The notes under the pieces are model-generated. The model was not told the origin of the DNA and searched no databases. It saw only the letters and a program-made list of their open reading frames with translations. DNA of 64,000 nucleotides from Pseudoips prasinana (Eukaryota; Arthropoda; Insecta; Lepidoptera; Nolidae), in contig OX621237.1 of assembly GCA_951640165.1 (NCBI GenBank), forward strand, positions 992,001 through 1,056,000, read 5' to 3'. Below are positions 53,384 through 63,545 of the stretch, one piece after another. Position 1 is the first letter of the stretch; the number at the start of each line of letters is the position of its first letter. The translations under genes were made by a program, and so were the position numbers.

Positions 53384-53605
53384 GGAGACCCTAGGCTCCA
53401 ATTTGTTAAAGCCACTCAGTAAGTCTCTGACAACTGTTGTGTAATAATTACAACTGTGACTGAAAGCTCAACGTACCCTCCAAAGCATGGAGAGGCAGAG
53501 AAATTAAACCACTCAAGCGGTCCCATCTGAAGACTGACCGCGCACTTCGGCACTTTATATGGCCTAACACTTACGGACCAATAAGGGCACCTAGCCAGTC
53601 TATAT
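53384..53605 (-). mobile_element. 5S-rRNA-like SINE, family C, diverged copy
   Basis: Antisense, diverged: 'CTCAGTAAGTCTCTGACAAC', 'AACGTACCCTCCAAAGCATG', 'GACTGACCGCGCACTTCGGC' and 'CACTTACGGACCAATAAGGG'. The 5S-like head is the most mutated of the eight copies, so this is probably an old insertion. Confidence 0.6.
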
Positions 53606-54071
53606 TTCATACAAATAGATACGTAACATAAGCTCTAAAGTGTCTCTAACATGTGGTTGGTTTAAAGTATACGGATTAATTGAGTCATATTTTTGGGTGT
53701 TTTTAGAAATGTGCTTGTTTATTTATATAAACAAGGGCTTTTCAAAACGAAATAAAGAAAATACATATTTATTTTTCATCTCATAACATAGAAACATTTT
53801 ATGTACCTACTCCCACAAACGTCAAACGCCAACATCACACAATGCCATACAAACATACGTCGCGTCGTGACAAAAGCCATAAAAAATAGTTTCGCCTCCA
53901 CCGAGTTCAGGAGGCGAGGAAATAAAGGCGGCGCTGAATCATTGCGAAAATTGAAAGTATAACGCCGACTGTGTACCAGGATGTAGGAAGAAACTTGATA
54001 AGTTGAAGAAGACAAAGTTTCTATATACATTTATACATATTAATCAATTTATATCCTCCTTACAAATTACT
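53606..54071. other. Gene-free stretch
   Basis: No gene or repeat recognised. Confidence 0.35.
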
Positions 54072-54312
54072 TCATCATCATCATCATATCAGCCAAAAGA
54101 CGTCCACTGCTGAACAAAGGCCTCCCCCAAAGATCTCCACAATTGCCGGTCCTGCGCTACTTGCATTCAGCAGTATCCAGCGACCCGCACAAGATCATCG
54201 GTCCCTCTTGTAGGGGGCCTGCCCACGCTGCGTCTTCCGGTTCGTGATCGCTATTCAAGAACCTATTTGCCCCAACGGCCATCGCTTCTACGAGCTATGT
54301 GCTCTGCCCAAA
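54072..54312 (-). pseudogene. RTE-type LINE RT C-terminus with 3' tail
   Basis: Antisense of the same RTE end as at 32738: (ATC)n, 'TATCAGCCAAAAGACGTCCA', 'CCCCAAAGATCTCCACAATT', then the 'GTAGGGGGCCTGCCCACGCT' block that encodes the GRRSVGRP/RWTDDL region, and 'CTACGAGCTATGTGC' (..AHSS/HIARR region). Orientation minus; about 240 bp, broken. Confidence 0.8.
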
Positions 54313-54387
54313 CAAATTACTTGTAAACTATTAAATATAACAGAGAATAGACGACTATAGTAGTAGTAATTATGGTAAGCAAAAGAG

Positions 54388-54525
54388 TACAGTCGCCAGC
54401 ACATCCAGCTACCCAATCTGTCAAATTTCTTTTATAGATTTTCATCTTTATCACTTAAGCATAAGGTTTACTTTCAATTGGGGAAATTTGATAGATTGAT
54501 GTATAAAGGTGTATGTCTATCACAA
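54388..54525 (+). mobile_element. MITE family L, copy 2
   Basis: 'AGTCGCCAGCACATCCAGCT', 'ACCCAATCTGTCAAATTTCT' and 'GCATAAGGTTTACTTTCAAT' match 43857-43995. The right arm decays after 'GGGGAAATTTGATAGATTGA'. Confidence 0.7.
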
Positions 54526-54676
54526 GTTCATATAATTTACCTCGATGATATTTGTAGCCATTCCAGTACATTAAATTCAATGAACCTATAAAACGGTAAG
54601 TTTCATTGATGAGGTAAAATATAAAGCCGTGTTAGGTACTAATACAACACTGATAATATTGATAGCCTAGCTAGAA

Positions 54677-54748
54677 AGACCCGCGTAGGATAGATGATCT
54701 ATGTTATACAACATTATGTAACATGGATCATCTATCCTACGCAGGTCT
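54677..54748. repeat. Hairpin, 30-bp arms (two mismatches), 12-nt loop
   Basis: 54677-54706 (containing GCGTAGGATAGATGATCT) pairs with 54719-54748. Single-copy sequence here, so the second arm looks like a local inverted duplication. Confidence 0.95.
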
Positions 54749-54837
54749 ATTCAATTATTATTCAAATCACAAATGTTTGTTTCTTTCTCAGTGTTTTTCA
54801 TATGTTGTTTGATTTCTATTCCCATGATCATTGCTTG

Positions 54838-55093
54838 TTTGCTTATCGTATGGGTAGTGGTAATCCTAGTGTCAGAGTTGCTCAAGCCGCCCAGTAGGCA
54901 TCTGACATGGCTTAACGACTGTTGCACACTGACTACAACCGGGACCGTCAGCTTAACGTGCCCTCCGAAGCACGGAGACGCTTAGAAATTAAACCACATT
55001 GGCGGTCACCCATCTATGAACTGACGGCGAGCCTACTTGCTTAACCTCGCCGATCGCTTACGGACCGGTGAGAGCATATATCTTTGAACGCCT
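54838..55093 (-). mobile_element. 5S-rRNA-like SINE, family C, copy 4
   Basis: Full-length antisense copy from 'GCTTATCGTATGGGTAGTGG' to the head ('GCTTACGGACCGGTGAGAGC', 'ATATATCTTTGAACGCCTC'). The 5S-like promoter blocks are preserved. Confidence 0.78.
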
Positions 55094-55854
55094 CATAAAT
55101 ATTTATATTCCCAGAATATAATTTGAAATACGCCTATCAACAGCAAGGTATGTGTACCATTGGCGATATAATTAGAAAATAGTTAAAAACATCGATACTA
55201 TTATAGCTAACGTGTATTAGTACCTGTTAAAAGTTTCATCGCTTCTGATAAACTACAGTTTTGGAACATAAATACGTCCCAAGTCCCAACTTAAACATAT
55301 TAAAGGAGTCCTTCAAGAAATTCCTCCAATCTAATGGAAATCTAAAGGGTATCCGTAAACTGATTAGATAAGTTTCCGTCGTTCTACTGGCATAATTAAC
55401 TGTTAGTAGTAAAGCACTAATTAAAAGTTAGCCACTTAACAAAAGTGCTGCTTACTGTTATAATGAGGTTAGTTTCGAAGATCTATTTCTACGCGTCAAA
55501 CATTAACCACAGCCTAAATTAATATGGTTAATGTGTGAAATAAATAAGAACTATGCGTCTTACACTACGAGCTCTGACTGTTCCTTCTAGATGGGACGCG
55601 AAGATAGAATAAGCCCCAGAACGGGAAGAGTGGGAAGGGACGCCTTAAAGTAACTTGTAGGGAGTCAAAAAATTGCATGCGTGAAAGAGCTCAGAGCAAG
55701 TAGCGCTTGCAACTCCCGTGATTCGCTCCATATAACCGCAAGGTTGGTGGGAGCATGGGAGGTGGTGGGTAAACGTGTTCCTTATGTTAATAGGCCGAAC
55801 ATAAAAAGTTTCTTCCTAATTTTTGTGGATCTATTCATCATTTAGGAGTTTCTT
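55094..55854. other. Gene-free stretch
   Basis: No gene recognised. Bases 55560-55790 are GC-richer and seem single-copy within the window. Confidence 0.35.
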
Positions 55855-56115
55855 TCTGTTTTTCTTCTCCGGGTCGACCACACATCAACCTGCGGTTCTC
55901 TCTAGCTACCTAAGTAGCTAAGAGAGTTGCAGGTTAGCTAGGATAGCGTCCTTGCCAGCGCGGATTGCGTTGGCCCCTTAACCCCTGATCAGTGAACCCG
56001 TGCCTGTAATTCGTGTCAGCTCTCTTGTAGCATTCCTATACTTCAGCGGCCCCCTGAGCCATAAGGGTGCCCTCAGGTATTTATCGCTTAAGTTAAGCTA
56101 TCGGTCGAGAGTCTT
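55855..56115. other. GC-richer segment with a stem-loop, unassigned
   Basis: A hairpin at about 55890-55936 pairs AACCTGC..TCTCT.TAGCTAC with GTAGCTA.AGAGA..GCAGGTT around a CTAA loop. Downstream blocks such as 'CCCCTGAGCCATAAGGGTGC' recall retroelement leader sequence, but the family was not identified. Confidence 0.4.
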
Positions 56116-56324
56116 TTGCGCCAACTGCTCGGTATTTTAAATTTTTGATATAATAGTACTTAATTTAAAAATAGTTGGAAAGTAACTTGTAATTTGTTTT
56201 CTCAAAATTGTATGTGATAAAAAAGACCGAAATTTTCATGTCCGTCCGTTGTTATTTTATTATTGTATTTACTATATTTATGTACCGCATGGTGAGCTTG
56301 ACAAGTACAAGTGTATGTTAATAG

Positions 56325-56850
56325 TGACGGGCCTGGTGGCGTGGTTGGCAAATGCTTGCTTTTCACGCCGCAGGTTGTGGGTTCATTTCCCACCCAGGGC
56401 AGATTTGTGTGCATGAACATGTCTGTTTGTCCTGTGTCTGGGTGTAATCTATATATATAAAAATCAATGCCACTTTTCGTTGTAATGTTATAACTCAACA
56501 ACGCCTTTACCGATTTGGCTAATTTTGGTCTTGAATTATCCATAATCCAGGGAAGGTTTGTACGTAGAGAAAATTTAAAAAAAGTCTTGAAAAAGTGTAA
56601 AATCAACATCTTTTAGCAATTCAAAATATTTTTTTGTATGAATAAATGAACTTAATAATCATTTTTTTTATTACTATGCCTTATACGTAGCGAAGCACGT
56701 ACCGGGCCGCTAGTTATCTATATAAGTATGTATTTACAAAAGAAAAATAGTATATGTAGTATATCAGTTATCTGGTGTCCATAGTACTAGCTCTGCTTAG
56801 TTTGGGGTCAGATGGCCGTGTGTAAATAATGTCCCAGGATATTATTATTT
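56325..56850 (+). mobile_element. SINE family B, copy 6, interrupted by a Helitron
   Basis: SINE parts are 56325-56447 (head 'GGTGGCGTGGTTGGCAAATG', B box GGTTCATTTCCC) and 56714-56850 (body to (ATT)n tail). The 266-bp Helitron at 56448-56713 sits between. Joining the flanks restores the SINE B sequence with no base gained or lost. Confidence 0.88.
56448..56713 (+). mobile_element. Non-autonomous Helitron, 266 bp, nested in SINE B
   Basis: It begins TCTATATATATAAAAATCAA and ends 'GCACGTACCGGGCCGCTAG'. It is flanked by A (56447) and T (56714) with no target duplication. Comparison with the intact SINE at 49387 confirms a clean insertion between A and T, the diagnostic Helitron mechanism. Confidence 0.92.
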
Positions 56851-58374
56851 CAGAACAAAAAAAAATACCAAAGTGCTGAATAAATTTCATCATTTCATTC
56901 CTACCCAGCTCAGAAAGCTAGCATAGGAACTTTAACTTTATTTGTAAAAACAATATAGCTTGAAATTTCTCTGGTACGGATAAGCACCTAAGTAATATAT
57001 TCAGTACATTTACTTTATGCACTGCTTCTACTATTAATTCCTACATGACATCATTAATTCATGACTAGTAACTTTTCTGGAGTCGTCCACTCCTGTCGAG
57101 GAGTGTGTTCTAAGAAGTTTTCCCGACAAAATACGAGACGTACACGAGCACTTCCAGCCTAACGTCCGAAAATAAAATCGAGGCAAGTTTTAGTAGTTCG
57201 TTGGTGTGTAATAAAAGGCGACTGGGCTCGGAGGCGTGTGAATTTCCCGCTTTTCCGCTGAAAAAGAGAATAAATTCGCTTAGGCAGGGCGTTTTCTTCA
57301 CATGCAAATTATTATTATTGTGCCAGTTTCGGTATTAGCGGGGTTTTATTGCTGGGTGCTCACAATTCTCCCCTTTTTACGGGGCAATGGCTATGTATTT
57401 TTTTTTTTGCTATTGCGTCGACCTAATAACGTGATTGTACAATTGCTACGCAAATTTGATTCATAAAAGTGACTTATCAATCACCAGCGTCTGTTAATTT
57501 TCAGATACACCTTTGCGTATATTATGATCAATCATGGTAACTATTGGCAATCATAAATTATAAGAAGTCTTACGCACAATATTCTTAGAAATAAACTGTT
57601 CTTTCTTTCTTTGCTATTTAACGCCAAATCCAATTGACGAGTGAGTGCTTAAATCAGAAATATATAATAAGGTTTAAAGTAATATTAGATTCGAGTTTAA
57701 ATTACGTAAAATCTATGATCAGGGCCAGCCACTAATTTTAGTAGTAGTTAGTAAGTGTTACCAGCATAAACAATTACTTAATATTTTATAAGTATCTAGG
57801 CTAGCCATCTACGCGTGACATATTTAAGTGAGGGCTTTAAGTGCTCGGGGTTATACCCCCTAGGAGAGCACTTACAGCCTTATACTCCCAATTCTCAGAC
57901 TCCGGGCAGATACTGAGAAATTTCTCTTTGCAGAAAAACCCCAAAATCGCTTTTTGGCACGACCAAGGATCTCATTAACTCATTATCTTCAGTTGAACAC
58001 ATTACCGCTAGACTAACAAAGCAATCGTAATAAGTCATATCATCAAATAATAACTGTTTTAATAAACTGATTTAAATAAATTCAAAATACCATCTCAAAA
58101 GCATTCCCTTTGTAATAAAAGAAAATTAATACGGTTTACAAACAAAGGGGAAATCATGAAACAAATATACTAATAAAAACATGTAAAAGAATTTCGAGCT
58201 TCCTTCTTCTCTTAATACTAAAATGTTTCATGTAATCTTGGTATGGATTTTACTGCGATAAAAACTGTTTTTAACTTTGTTATTGAAATTTGGTTAAAGA
58301 TAAAATTAGACATAGCATTATTTTACTGCTCTTATCTGAATAATTCTGTTTATAATAACGGTAATAATTCAATG
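56851..58374. other. Gene-free stretch
   Basis: AT-rich. A retroelement-like 3' end 'AGAAATAAACTGTTCTTTCT' with a (TTTC)n tail lies at 57590-57614. A stem-loop (GTGCTCGGGG/CCCC..GAGCAC) lies at 57842-57872. No gene. Confidence 0.4.
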
Positions 58375-58520
58375 ATATTATTTTGGTAGACCTTGTGTTA
58401 ATAACGACGGTCGCGCTTTAATGCCACCACCGGATCCAATGCCCCACTTGAGACCCTGCGAAACAAATTCATCGGGTGTCACTACTACTACTGGTTTCAA
58501 CACGGCCCAGTTGAAACGGC
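58375..58520 (-). mobile_element. LINE 3' end, family J, copy 2
   Basis: Antisense 'ACCTTGTGTTAATAACGACG', 'GTCGCGCTTTAATGCCACCA', 'CCGGATCCAATGCCCCACTT', matching 13617-13772. On the minus strand it again reads ..ALDPVVALKRDRRY then a stop and a tail (AATAATATC). Confidence 0.65.
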
Positions 58521-58613
58521 TGGTTTAGAAGGTGAACGCTATATTTGCTCGATCGATTGTCTAATTAAGTTTTTATGTTTAATATCCTTCATAAGTTCCC
58601 TTCATAATTTTTC

Positions 58614-59124
58614 AGTATGGAAGTAGACACTTGTTTTTAATATTATAGTGTCTAATAGCTTTCATGAGGCGCTCATAGCTAGATGCTCTCACCGGTCCGT
58701 AAGCGATGGGTGAGGTTAAGCAACTAGGCTCGCGGTCAGTCCATAGATGGGTGACCGACAAAGTGGTTTAATTTCTGAGCGTCTCCGTGCTTCGGAGGGC
58801 ACGTTAAGCTGTCGGTCCCGGTTGTAGTCATTAGACAACAGTCGTTAAGCCATGTCAGAGGCCTATTGGGCGGCTTGAGCAACTCTGACACTAGGGTTAC
58901 CACTACCCATACGATAAGCAAGCATAGCTTTCATCATTGGCCTGTTAAAAATAACAGACATATTTTGATACGGATCCATATAATCGCTCGTCTCACAAAG
59001 ATTTGACTTTGGTGGGGATCGACCTTTGGTTTAACAGCCAGCGTCACTTAACACTAGGTGAACAGGCTAATGATGAAAGCTATTAGAAACCATATTATTA
59101 AAAACAAGTATCTACTTCCATACT
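58614..59124. mobile_element. Long inverted repeat (foldback element) hosting a SINE
   Basis: Left arm 58614-58665 (AGTATGGAAGTAGACACTTG..) plus 58935-58947 pairs with right arm 59060-59124, about 65 bp with few mismatches. Between the arms lies about 112 bp containing an antisense tRNA-SINE piece. The left arm is split by the 5S-like SINE at 58666-58923. Excluding that SINE the element is about 253 bp. Confidence 0.75.
58666..58923 (+). mobile_element. 5S-rRNA-like SINE, family C, copy with 11-bp target duplication
   Basis: Sense orientation: head GAGGCGCTCATAGCTAGATG, CACCGGTCCGTAAGCGATGG, then GAGGTTAAGCAACTAGGC and GCGGTCAGT..GATGGGTGACCG. The body ends 'CCCATACGATAAGCAAGC'. It is flanked by identical ATAGCTTTCAT at 58655-58665 and 58924-58934. 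It sits in an inverted repeat whose other arm shows the uninterrupted site, so both ends of the element are defined. Confidence 0.88.
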
Positions 59125-59609
59125 TACTTATCGTATGGGCAGTGGTTACCCTAGTGTCAGAGTTATTCAAGCCGCCCAGCCTGACATGGCTTAACGACTG
59201 TTGTCTAATGACTACAACCGGGACCGACAGCTTAACGTGCCCTCCAAAACACGGAGACGCTCAGAATTTAAACCACATTGGTGGTAACCGTAGCCTAGTT
59301 GGTAGTGCTCCTGCCTACGAAGCTGGTGGTCCTGGGTTCGAATCCCGGCAAGTGCAAATATTTGTGTGATGAGCACGAATATTTGTTTCTGAGTCATGGA
59401 TGTTTTCTATGTATATAAGTATTTATCTATCTATATAAGTATATATATCATCGCCTGGCACCCATAGTACAAGCTTTGCTTAGTTTGGGGCTAGGATGAT
59501 CAGTGTGACATTGTCCCTAGATATTATTATTATTATAACCAAATAGGTAGGTAGTTGCTTAACCTCGCCGATCACTTAGGACCAGTGGGAGCATATAGCT
59601 ATGAGCGCT
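59125..59609 (-). mobile_element. 5S-rRNA-like SINE, family C, interrupted by SINE A
   Basis: Body at 59125-59284 and the remaining head piece at 59545-59609 ('AGTTGCTTAACCTCGCCGAT', 'ATAGCTATGAGCGC'). About 30 bp of the 5S-like head (the GACCGC region) is missing at the insertion site, so the SINE A insertion was accompanied by a deletion. Confidence 0.8.
59279..59540 (+). mobile_element. SINE family A, copy 4, nested in a 5S-like SINE
   Basis: Complete copy: 'ACCGTAGCCTAGTTGGTAGT', B box GGTTCGAATCC, body and (ATT)n tail. Younger than the 5S-like SINE it interrupts. Confidence 0.88.
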
Positions 59610-59982
59610 ATTTTATTTCCATGGCAAAAGTCAATAAAAGCGTTATGTCTGTTTCAATTACATGTATCACTGTATCTTTATATATCAGTGGATACATGTA
59701 AGTAGGTCCCATGGTTTACGAGCCGCGACACACGATACGCACTTCCCTTCATTGATTGAGTTACTATTGGTGCCAGCTCGTAAACTGATATCACTGTATT
59801 CCTGAATGGAGTTGTCTTTATTGATGTCCGTCGCATTATGTTGCGAATCAACTGTAGCGAAAGGTAGTTATTAAATCTATGAACGAATGGTTTTATTTGT
59901 GAACACAACGTGTACCGCTAATTTGTTGGCATAAAAAGTACGCGTAATATATTAAAATAATTAATAATAATAATAAAATCCT
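59610..59982. other. Gene-free stretch with a hairpin
   Basis: A near-perfect stem-loop at about 59657-59701 pairs TTACATGTATC.ACTG with its complement (one bulged base). No gene. Confidence 0.5.
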
Positions 59983-60085
59983 GGGGCATTATTTACACAC
60001 AGACATCTGATCCCAAACTAAGCAGAGCTTAGTTTGCATATACTACTTTTCTTTTGTAAATACATACTTATAAATAACGAAAAGT
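59983..60085 (-). mobile_element. SINE family B, tail fragment
   Basis: Antisense 'TGGGGCATTATTTACACACA', 'CATCTGATCCCAAACTAAGC', 'ATATACTACTTTTCTTTTGT'. About 20 bp of the body are deleted and the head is missing. Confidence 0.7.
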
Positions 60086-60099
60086 GTTCAACATGCTGT

Positions 60100-60440
60100 A
60101 TATACACGGGCTGTCGCTCGAAACCAGTTTAGCATGCCTCGCACAAACAACATGTACGGTGAACGGACATCGTATTATATTGTTCCTCGGTTAATAAATA
60201 GTCTACCCACAAGCTTGCGTCATAAAATAACCCCAAATAATATTAAAGAAAATCTTAAGTCCCATTTCCTACAGCACATTGAAACATGAAAATTTAATAA
60301 TTTTTTTTTATGATTTTTATCAAGTTCTAACTTTATTTTTAATATTAATTTATAAGCTGTGCATTTGATTTTAATTTTTAAGTGTTGTATTTAGACTAGC
60401 AATAATGTAACAGTTACTGGTTGTCTTAAATAAATAAATA
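60100..60440 (+). pseudogene. LINE ORF C-terminus with (AAAT)n tail
   Basis: The plus strand encodes NQFSMPRTNNMYGERTSYYI, VPRLINSLPTSLRHKITPNN and IKENLKSHFLQHIET before a stop at 60287-60289. This is the '..VP...N.LP..L...' end of Jockey/CR1-like RTs. A 3' UTR follows, then (AAAT)n at 60428-60445. 5'-truncated. Confidence 0.7.
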
Positions 60441-60580
60441 AATAAGTTCTGTCTGTTTATTAACGATGTAGACGTATCACTAATGTAGCATTAATTACAA
60501 ATCTCAGTGGTTTACGAATGCTATAATATTTATTTGAATTATGTATTTTAAAATGTGAAATGATAAACAAATATTTATAC

Positions 60581-60605
60581 ATATATATATATATATATAT
60601 ATATA
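60581..60605. repeat. (TA)n microsatellite
   Basis: About 12 uninterrupted AT dinucleotides at the edge of the next SINE fragment. Confidence 0.95.
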
Positions 60606-60705
60606 AAGATTATTACACCCAGACTAAGGACAAACAGACATGTTAATGCACACAAATATCTTTCCTGGGTGGGAATCGAACCCACGACAACAGGCCCGTC
60701 AAATA
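60605..60705 (-). mobile_element. SINE family B, head and part of the body
   Basis: Antisense 'TTACACCCAGACTAAGGACA', 'GGGTGGGAATCGAACCCACG' and 'AACAGGCCCGTCAA'. Part of the head is deleted. It ends at the (TA)n run. Confidence 0.8.
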
Positions 60706-61316
60706 TTGATCTTCAATATATTGAGCCAGTTATGTCTATCCAGCAGTCGCGTTACACAAATCTTATAGATTTATTATTCAGGTAAAATTTATTCCATTAC
60801 ACCTGTAAATTATACTAAATTATATTTCAAATAAATTCACGTCCTTTCTTTTGTCTCACTAAATTCCGATGCCTCGGTATACACACCTGGAAGCCTATTT
60901 AAAAACAAATTAACAGCCCAATTGTATAGGGCCTTGGAGCAGCAGAATGTCTCGGTTGCAAAGCTTATACTTCTCATCCATGGATACCAGTTGTATATGA
61001 CAAATGACAAATGACAAATGAAAGTAGTGATTTTAGATTAATCAAAAATACAAGTCAACATTGTTGGCACCAAAACTCACACGGTAGTGAATTTCATTAG
61101 CGGACGATGCAGTGGCGCGTAGCCGAATTTGTACGAGATTCATCTAAACATTGTTGTCGAACAATCTGTTGCTGGTGGTTTGAGCTCGTACTGCAGCTGC
61201 AGAATAGGGTTGCTGTAGGCTATTGTTATCCCAAAATTACCCGTATTGAGTTCTGGTTGCAGTAATTTTTGAAGTGGATCCAAAATTATTTTTTAGTACA
61301 TCTTTTTTACCCATGC
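60706..61316. other. Gene-free stretch
   Basis: A (CAAATGA)3 run lies at 61000-61021. No gene or other repeat recognised. Confidence 0.4.
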
Positions 61317-61600
61317 TTGACTTGGGGCGTAAGTAAGTAAGCAGTGAACGCGTGATGAGGGCGTTAAGAAAAGTATGGTCGAACGATACGAATGGAAGTT
61401 GAGAGGGAGATATAAGTTGGTGAAGATAGAAAGAGAGAGAAAGTTACGTTTAGTATATTATTGTAGGAGTAACAGAGAAAGGTGAGACTACATATTTTTT
61501 TACACTCTTTCTCTCATAGCCAGGTACATATAGATGGAACTAAGGAAGTTTTACTTCGGTAGTTTAGTCTAAAGATCACACGATTTTTACTGCAGTGGTC
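61317..61600 (+). repeat. Dispersed repeat, family K, copy 2
   Basis: Matches 3005-3230 block by block but with an extra purine-rich insertion ('GATAGAAAGAGAGAGAAAG'). No coding capacity. Confidence 0.5.
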
Positions 61601-61994
61601 TTTACTGACCTAATGTGGTACATTGCAGCTTTAAATTTTGATTCGAACCAAATGCTTAACTGAGATTTGTGTGCCAAAAAAGTGTTAGAACCAGCTCCAA
61701 GTTAGAATTTGGATGCTTTTACACCACTGTGCTTCAAGAGAATATATAACTGGTAGTTTTACGGCTGATATCATTTATGTCAGTTTTCCTGTCCCATTGA
61801 GATTCGAATAGAATATGATAATTGATTTTCTCAAAAGGCCATGTAATTTAAATTCTATTTAGTGTCCCACAGTTAATAGACCTTTATTTTTTCTTCCTGT
61901 TCTACTAATTTACTAGATAGACAACAATTCCTCTCACAAATCTCAACCAATTCCTCTCACCGTTTGTAATTGATCAGCGAGATTAAACTTTCCG
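61601..61994. other. Gene-free stretch
   Basis: AT-rich; nothing recognised. Confidence 0.35.
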
Positions 61995-62185
61995 GGCGTA
62001 CCGTTAGTCTATAGATGGGTGAAAACCAAAGTGGTTAAATTTCTAAGTATCTCCGTGCTTCGGAGGGTACGTTAAGCTGTCGGTCCCGATTGTAGTCCTT
62101 ACACAATAGTCAATAAGTCATGTCAGAGGCCTACTGGGCGGCTTGAACAACTCTGTCATAAGGGTAACCAATGCCCATACGACGA
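61995..62185 (+). mobile_element. 5S-rRNA-like SINE, family C, 5'-truncated
   Basis: Sense orientation. It starts within the 5S-like head ('GTACCGTTAGTCTATAGATG', 'GGTGAAAACCAAAGTGG') and runs through 'CTCCGTGCTTCGGAGGGTAC' to 'CCCATACGACGATA'. The promoter half is lost, so it is inert. Confidence 0.72.
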
Positions 62186-62429
62186 TATAAATGTGCCAAC
62201 ATAAAATTGCAGGCTTTATCAACTGTTTGTTAGTTTCCGAATAAAAAAATGATTCCATATTACATATGTGTTGCTTGAACAGTTTGCGGGTTATATTTGG
62301 CAGGCTTTTATGTTGATGATTTTACAATTTCGTGGAGAACTCGCATTTCAACTGACTCTTTCAAGCCATTTTAAAACTATTATCTAATGACTAGTATCGA
62401 TAACTTTTCTATAAATTCAAACAGAAAGC
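62186..62429. other. No feature seen
   Basis: AT-rich; nothing recognised. Confidence 0.3.
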
Positions 62430-62578
62430 CTTGGCTAAAATTATACAGCAATAAAAACCCTCATCATGACATCATGACAAAAATAATGTATACAACTATA
62501 TTACTACCAACATGTTATGACTATTTACAAGCGCTTTTTTAAAGTCTACGTGAATAAAAACTTTTTTTATTTTATTCA
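62430..62578 (+). mobile_element. Dispersed element, family F, 3' part
   Basis: 'ATGTATACAACTATATTACT', 'TTATGACTATTTACAAGCGC', 'TTTTTTAAAGTCTACGTGAA', T-rich end. The 5' half is replaced by other sequence. Confidence 0.65.
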
Positions 62579-63446
62579 TTATTATGCTTTTAGACTTGAT
62601 TATAGTTAAAATTCAGAGAGATACCAGTTTTAATTTGTTAGTGCTATGTAATGTCACACTTAAATTATAAATACTTTATAAAATAGCCATTCATGTTAAA
62701 TATCACTTCAACCATATGACATATAAAACATGTCATATTTGCATTTTACGGTAATTTAGTACTTAATTTAAGCAGTTGATAGCACTAAATTGAAAGTTTT
62801 CAGCCTAATTCGACAGCCCTATGCCTATCCATATATTATGATATTCGATACAACTAACGTATTGCGTACATCGCTGCGTTTGTTAGGATTGAATTGTAGG
62901 TTAACGTTACAGGTTTATTAATAGTAACCGCTAAATTTAATTCACTACGTTAACCCGGACGCTACGAGGATGTGAACTATCACTAGTCTTAGTAGGAATC
63001 ATAGTTTGACCTGTGCCTTATAAAATCTGTGGTTACTAGCGGGTTAAGTGTCTATGACGAGCGACCAAGCATCATTCAAAATTCATTTCTTCCGTTAAAG
63101 TTTTACGTATATATCGAACAAAAACATTATTTTGATTGTCACCTTAAAAAAAAACCTACCCTTGCTATTCTGGAATCTTACAACAAACAAATAGCAAATA
63201 AATATAAATACTTTTCATAGCAGTCCATTTAAATCTTAATCGCAAAAGTCATAAAATGTTATCATTTTACTTCAATAAATACTTTTTGAAACGCGTTACC
63301 CAACGTGGTTTTGGCAAAAGAATTAAAAACGAAGACCTATAAAAAAACATACTCCATTAGAGCAGTGCAGAATTTGCAAGATTTGGAAGATGCACGGCCA
63401 AGGATAACCGCTTAGGATCAGGTGGATTACAGCTTTGAATGGGCTT
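62579..63446. other. Gene-free stretch
   Basis: AT-rich; nothing recognised. Confidence 0.35.
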
Positions 63447-63516
63447 TTTACAGTAATATAATGTGGTTACTGAAGCCAGTGTAGTCTGTGGTTACAGAAT
63501 ATTATATTACTGTAAA
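63447..63516. repeat. Stem-loop, 16-bp perfect arms, 38-nt loop with a direct repeat
   Basis: TTTACAGTAATATAAT pairs with ATTATATTACTGTAAA. The loop contains GTGGTTAC twice (63463-63470 and 63488-63495). Confidence 0.88.
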
Positions 63517-63545
63517 TTCACAATAATGTATATGAAAATAATTCT

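Noticed and set aside
58736..58921. Recurring frame with LIVWVVVTLVSELLKPP (also at 54773 and 59058)
   Set aside because: Translation of the antisense strand of the 5S-like SINE body. No independent coding evidence.
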